From contig CM047809.1 in the NCBI GenBank assembly GCA_026214975.1, positions 131,016,561-131,080,560 of the forward strand: a stretch of 64,000 bases of DNA, written 5' to 3'. Under the pieces are notes generated by a model. It did no database searches and was not told the DNA's origin. It worked only from the letters and a program-made list of their open reading frames with translations. The stretch is from Gentiana macrophylla. Lineage: Eukaryota > Streptophyta > Magnoliopsida > Gentianales > Gentianaceae. The translations under genes and the position numbers were made by a program. Positions 59,192 through 64,000 of the stretch are shown here, in pieces (within the stretch, counting starts at the first letter, position 1; the number at the start of each line of letters is the position of its first letter).

Positions 59192-60566
59192 CCTTCTTTT
59201 TCTTAAGTAGTGATGTAAAAGTTTATAACCATTTTTTTTATACTTGTAATATATTATTGAGATTTTGACACTATTGGTCCTCATGTTTTAGCTTTGTTTC
59301 AAAATTAACCCTTATTTTTTTGAATGACACTTTTGGTCCTTATGTTTGTATTTTGTTTCAATTTTAGGACACCTTATGTTTCTGAATGACACTTTTGATC
59401 CCTTATATTTGTATTTTGTTTCATTTTTAGGACAATTACCTAATTAACTGTCTAAGTTTACGTCGACTAAACGTTTGAAGATGCAACCTGACAGTCATGT
59501 ATGCTTTCATATCCCATGTAAACGATTAAACATCGACATTTCCCTTGTTCCTCTTTCAAATCCCTAATTTTTTTCCCTCAAACTTACACTGCTGCACTAC
59601 AACAAAATCTCTACAAGGTATCTAATTTTTGCTAATGTCGATGTTTAATCGTTTAGATTGGATATGAAAGCATACGTGGTCGCTGCGGTTGGATCAAACG
59701 TTTAGTCGACGTTAACTTCGATGGTTCATTAGGTACTTGTCCTAAGATTGAAACAAAATACAAACTTAGGAACCAAAAGTGTTATTCGAAAACATAAATT
59801 TTATTTAAAAAAAAAATTAAAACATGATGGACTAAAAGTGTCAAAATCCCTATATTGTTTAATTGGGTATTTGTCCATTACTATTTACTACTCCACAACG
59901 AAATAGTCACAACAAAATTATTTGTTAATTGCAGAACAAATGGAGATAGCCATGACCAAAGGGAGTAATGAACTTCTCACATGGGAAGATACGGAGAAAA
60001 TGAAGCACACATGGAATGTGGTTCGAGAATCAATGCGTTTAATGCCACCCGCCATAGGGAGCTTTAGAGAAGCAAAAACTGAGTTTACATATGCAGGTTT
60101 TACTATACCGAAAGGGTGGAAGGTAATCTGCGTGTATTAAATTAAAACGGCCCTCGTGGCTGATCAGACTTAAGACGACATGCGTTCAACATAAATAAGC
60201 AAGATAATGTTTATAGCTATATATGAAAACTAACGAATCGTATTATCCATAATGTTACAGGTGTTTTGGACTGTGTATTCAACACATATGAATCCCAAAT
60301 ATTTCTCTAACCCAGAAAAGTTTGATCCTTCAAGATTTGAAGGAAACAGATTGACACCTTACACATTCACACCCTTTGGAGGAGGACATCATATGTGTCC
60401 TGGGAAAGAGTATGCCCGGCTAGAGATATTAACCTTCATTCATAACATTGTGAGAAAATTCAATCTAGAAAAAGCTCTACCACACGAGAAGGTTGTTTTT
60501 CTTGCTATTCCACGACCAGAGAAGGGACTTCTCATGCGTCTCGAACCACATGAAAATTGTTTATAA
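58200..60566 (+). CDS. cytochrome P450, CYP716-like, three exons, intact
   Basis: Exons 58200-59136, 59935-60122 and 60261-60566 join with GT-AG introns (phases 1 and 0) to a 476-residue protein, the normal CYP716 length. N-terminal membrane anchor (residues 2-20), Pro-rich hinge [13 protein letters not shown]-helix [10 protein letters not shown] (about 284-293; the usual D/E-T pair is present as E-T), K-helix RESMR (E-x-x-R, about 341), FDPSRFEG, and the haem loop [19 protein letters not shown] with Cys 421. The GKEYARLEI and GWK...YSTHMNP blocks are typical of CYP716. Known members oxidise triterpenes such as beta-amyrin (often at C-28) on the ER with NADPH-P450 reductase; the actual substrate here is unknown. 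The haem loop has His-His where PR is usual. Intron 1 contains a T32 tract and a foldback element. No frameshift seen. Confidence 0.93.
59261..59848. mobile_element. foldback element in P450 intron 1
   Basis: Ends GATTTTGACACTATTGGTCC and GGACTAAAAGTGTCAAAATC are inverted. Inside, ACTAAACGTTTGAAG/AAACGTTTAGTCGACG and ATCGACATT/AATGTCGAT words also pair, so most of the 588 bp can fold. No transposase. The class is uncertain (small Mutator-like or MITE); no convincing target duplication. Confidence 0.65.
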
Positions 60567-61300
60567 GCATTTAAAGCATATGTATATGTATAAGCGAATG
60601 TCACAGACACTCACACACATTTTTCGTCCTAAATGTATTAGCTTTGTTACTTCTTAGTTTGTTGAATAAACTTATGTGTAACAGTGTTCACATTGATATA
60701 CAAAAGCATTAGTTTCCCTGATTTTTCGTCTTCTATTTTGAAGAATAGAATTTTTTTTTTTATTGAGATATTGAAAGTAGCAAGATGCTGCAAAAGCAAT
60801 GATACCACCTACAAGCTCCAAAAACATAAACTCAAAACGATGCATTTGTTACCGAGCACCAGCTAACTGAATGCATTCAAGGGGCATAGCTTCCATAAAT
60901 TCAAATCTAACGAAAACTTATTGTATCTAATATTCATCCATGAAAAACTAAGTGTTTGACTGTCACCAAACAGATCATCCTTCGACACAAAATTATCTTC
61001 ATCTGCATCCCTCCATCAACACATGAGCCCGATTTTCGCTTCCCCCTACCGGTAGAGATAGAGATACATACTTTAAACCTCCATAAATTAACATGATATA
61101 TAATAATAAGATGTTGTTTTACGGACACATTAACTGTATGTCATATTATTTCACTTGTAGTATTGATCATCTCGTTTCATTCGATCGTATGATATCATAT
61201 AATATAATTTTATTTTTTTCCAAAGATTTATACAAGTAGTTTGTGTCATGTCCACAGAAAAAAAGTTGTTTGTGTCGATATTCTTTTTAAAGGGTTAATA
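60567..61300. other. 3' flank of the P450, no further gene
   Basis: Contains AATAAACTT near 60665, a possible polyadenylation signal, then AT-rich sequence without a supported ORF. Confidence 0.5.
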
Positions 61301-62289
61301 ATGTAGCATATGTTGCATTGCAACATGATGATGCTTGAATAATGCAACACCGACAAATCTCGCCACGCCAGTAATCTGGGATGACGAAATTGAAAGGAAT
61401 CGAACGGCTATAATCGTAAAAAGATGATGCTTTTGGTGTTTTATGGTTGAGTCCAAGAATATATCTTGGATTGCCTACGATCTCAGTGTCAATGTCCGTG
61501 AATCAAGCCTTACGTAGTTCCCCGGAGTGATGTATTTATAGGCACATGTCCTTCTTCCGCGCTTACTAAACTTGGGGCGGTTTGGTCTATATATTGACAT
61601 AAATACCCTTAAATGGGCCTTGCCTCCTTGCCCAAGTAACCTGTTGGGCGGTGAGCCCTGGTGTCTGGACAGGGAGTCTTGGTCTCGACTCGATGCACAT
61701 CGACGTGGGCGATCGAGGTAGGACACTTGCAGAATCTGTTGGTGGTTATAGTCTCCACTGATGTGTCTCGAATTCGATCTGATGTGGATGATCCTCGTAG
61801 ACTTTTCCACATGCCTGCTGGACCAGTCAGATTATTCCACGTGGAGGGGTGAAATCTCGTACCGTCATAAGCCCCCCCAGATCGGAGGGAAGCTCATCTC
61901 GAATGCTGAGGTCGGATCTGAAAATTTGAATAATCTTTTCGACTGCGCGATCTTCCTTAGGCGGAATACAAATACCGTCCTTTCTAACCGATGTAGTCCG
62001 TCGTAGGATGACGCTGCACTGCATTAGCATTAATGAGTCACGAAACGGCGTTTTATCAGCCCACTACCCTTGATTCTCGCGTTACATACCTTATAACTGC
62101 TCCAAGTCACCCTTTCAAATCATTTAGAAGATTTCACAAGCATAAAAGGAGCCCCAGACTTTGCATTCTCTCATTTGCCATTATCTCAGATCTGCTTTAT
62201 CGTAAAAACGCAAAGTAAGCCCCAATTTGCTCAAACTATTCTCGATTTTTTCCTTTTTGCATTTATTTCTTGTATCTTTTCTTAGTTCC
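61301..62289 (+). repeat. LTR-like or leader sequence before a retroelement ORF
   Basis: G+C-richer than its flanks. It has an AGCATAAAAGGAGCCCC box near 62137 that could drive the ORF at 62290. ORFs on both strands (61475-62030) overlap one another and look accidental. The element's 5' end was not found. Confidence 0.35.
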
Positions 62290-62735
62290 ATGTCTAGTAG
62301 TGAGAGCGATTCTCAAAATAGGGAAGAGATTGTTGCGATAGAAGAAGAATCATGGCGGAGGAGACGGTTTCGAAGTTCCAACCGCTCTCGTGAAAAAGTC
62401 ATTGAGAAGAAGAAAAGAGAGGGTGAAGAAAAGTCGTCCTCTCGACCTACCGCCAAGCGTCTAACTAGGATGAAAGGCCAAGGGCCATACGGTTGCATAT
62501 CCAGTCTTTCTCAAGAAAAGGCTAAAACCATTTGTTCTCAATATGGCATTCCCTATTCATCTGAACATGTCAAAGTCTCACACGGTCAATATCAGTTTGC
62601 CTGTGACCCCCCTGGGTTCTGTGCCATTTACGAGGCGCAGTTGAAGGAGGGACTTTGATTTCCTTTCGATCCGTCCCTCATTGCAGTCCTCCAACACTAC
62701 CAGATCTGTGTTACTGTTCGATAAAACTTGTTTTA
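62290..62735 (+). pseudogene. retroelement-associated plant transposon protein, N-terminal part
   Basis: From the Met at 62290: an acidic/Ser start, an Arg/Lys-rich segment (RRRRFRSSNRSREKVIEKKK), then KGQGPYGCISSLSQEKAKTI and GQYQFACDPPGFCAIYEAQL. A TGA at 62656 is followed in frame by FPFDPSLIAVLQHYQI. This FP-x(n)-L-x-HY pattern after the ACxPP..AIYE block is the conserved start of the Gypsy-associated protein family often annotated as putative plant transposon protein. The frame is cut near 62725 by another repeat. It is 5' intact but 3' truncated. Confidence 0.6.
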
Positions 62736-64000
62736 TATTTATTTTACGGAACACCCCAAGTATAAGGATCGTAGTATGTGGGTGTTACCGAGTCGTCCTA
62801 AGGGAATCGTACAATTATCGGATTAAAATATAGCCATTATAAATAATGTCACAACTTATTGACTAAAATTAAATTTTATACTAATTATGATCTAAAAGGC
62901 AATGAATAAATAACGATGAACAATAACGATGAATAGTAAATTTGCGTAAAAAACAAACAAAGTTGATGACGAACGAATTGGTTTATCAAGTAATTAAAAG
63001 AACAAAGAGAACGACACGAATCCACCAAACAACCACCACCCAACCAAGTCATGAATTGAATTATATTTCTTGGTATGATCTAACCTAAATTCGATCTAGT
63101 TTCCTTAATCAAATTTACTTAGCTTTCGTTTTCTTTCTCAAGTAAAACAAAATTAACAATTTAAGAACATGATCACGAGTTCGCTCTCCGAATCTCCTAC
63201 CCAATTAACAATAAACAATCTCTTGAATTAACATTAATCGTATCAAAAGAAAGGTTCTCATATGAATATAATTCTCATTATAATTCAAACAAATAATCTG
63301 CTTTCATCAATCTTTCGATCTAACAAAACAAAACATTCAAAGCGTTCAATTGATAAAGAAATTACAATTCAAACTCACGAAATAATTGCTATTGGAACAT
63401 CCCTTGGTTGTGATGGTGTTGAATTGGCTTCATCCCGTTGTCCCATCGCTAATCGCTTAGCCTTCGATCATCCTTGATCTCCAAGAATAAATTGAAGAGA
63501 AAAGACTCATCTTTTGTATGACAAAGTGCGGCTGCCCTCTAGGGTTTTTTATGCGGCTGTAATGTGTATGATGTTCTATGGCTTTCTCTCCGCATGGATG
63601 CTGTTTTTATAGGGATCGTGGCCGACATAGGAAGATCTAGAAGATAACGATCGAAAATCCACCGACCTACCGAGCCGACACGCTTCGATCGACCGAGTGT
63701 CATGGCTCGGTCGACCGAGCCTACCAAATGCCCGTGTTCACACCGTGGCTTCGTATAACGTGTTCCTCACTCCACTCTCTCGATCGATTTGATTTATCCT
63801 TCTTTAATTGCTCGAATATCTTCTTTATTTCTTGAGATTCTTTTGATTGAATAATATTTATCTTCCCAAAATAAAATCCAAATGATTGAATGAAATTGAT
63901 CCTCTTGATTAAATAATATCACCCCTCTGCATTTCTTTATTTTCTGCAAAATGTTGTTACACCAAGTCATCGAATAATAATAATAATAAAATGTGTAACA
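62736..64000. repeat. unclassified LTR-like dispersed repeat
   Basis: Begins near TAAAACTTGTTTTATATTTA and CGGAACACCCCAAGTATAAG, with CGTAGTATGTGGGTGTTACCG. In style it resembles the 51803-53184 insertion. Long AT-rich part, then a G+C-richer segment with CGATCGACCGAG words (63660-63720). No supported gene; the ORFs at 63262-63477 and 63539-63727 have no domain. It continues past the window edge. Confidence 0.4.

Noticed and set aside
61475..62030. Overlapping ORFs on both strands
   Set aside because: Several mutually overlapping frames of similar length without domains, consistent with a G+C-richer noncoding LTR-like region.

Overview
The window is a piece of a eudicot nuclear genome: AT-rich, intron-bearing, gene-poor and packed with nested transposons (Copia, Tat-type Gypsy, LINE, Mutator-like, hAT, Helitron and Stowaway-type MITEs). 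Plant-only families (F-box/FBA, G-type lectin receptor kinase, XCP-type papain-like protease, CYP716-type P450) fix the kingdom. I cannot name the species from the sequence alone. The only full-length host gene with every splice site and reading frame intact is the three-exon CYP716-like P450 at 58200-60566. The F-box gene (17047-18236) and the lectin receptor kinase (20762-23339) are full length but carry frameshifts.

Layout. 0.2-2.2 kb: LTR-like noncoding sequence. 3.1-4.7 kb: three Stowaway-type MITEs with TA target duplications and one tiny poly(T)-led retroposon. 4.75-8.26 kb: a large head-to-head inverted repeat built from two copies of the 3' half of a hAT transposon. 8.55-11.64 kb: a decayed XCP-like cysteine protease whose intron holds a Mutator-like element. 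11.88-16.83 kb: a complete but broken Copia element with LTRs, primer site, gag-pol remnants and polypurine tract. 17.0-23.3 kb: F-box gene, MITEs, receptor kinase gene.

25.1-39.96 kb is the most unusual block. Two families of short tandem repeats (16-18 bp and 45 bp units), both built on the decamer ATGCAGTGAC, form long arrays at each side in opposite orientation. Between them lie gene fragments, a Helitron (31432-35584) with a textbook 3' hairpin and CTAG end, and a second copy of the XCP pseudogene with its nested Mutator-like element. That copy abuts the Helitron end on one side and the right array on the other. I read the block as a very large composite transposon with minisatellite-like subterminal repeats that captured or accumulated host fragments.

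42.09-54.58 kb is a Tat-type Gypsy element: both LTRs, gag, pol with the extra RNase H, a 74-bp tandem repeat array behind the integrase, and a spliced-looking antisense ORF. It is interrupted by a solo Copia-type LTR (46941-48348, perfect 5-bp target duplication) and by a further insertion inside the antisense ORF. 55.0-56.5 kb holds a LINE ORF1 remnant. The P450 follows at 58.2-60.6 kb with a foldback element in intron 1. The window ends in retroelement fragments (61.3-64 kb). Nothing suggests an operon, CRISPR array or organellar sequence.
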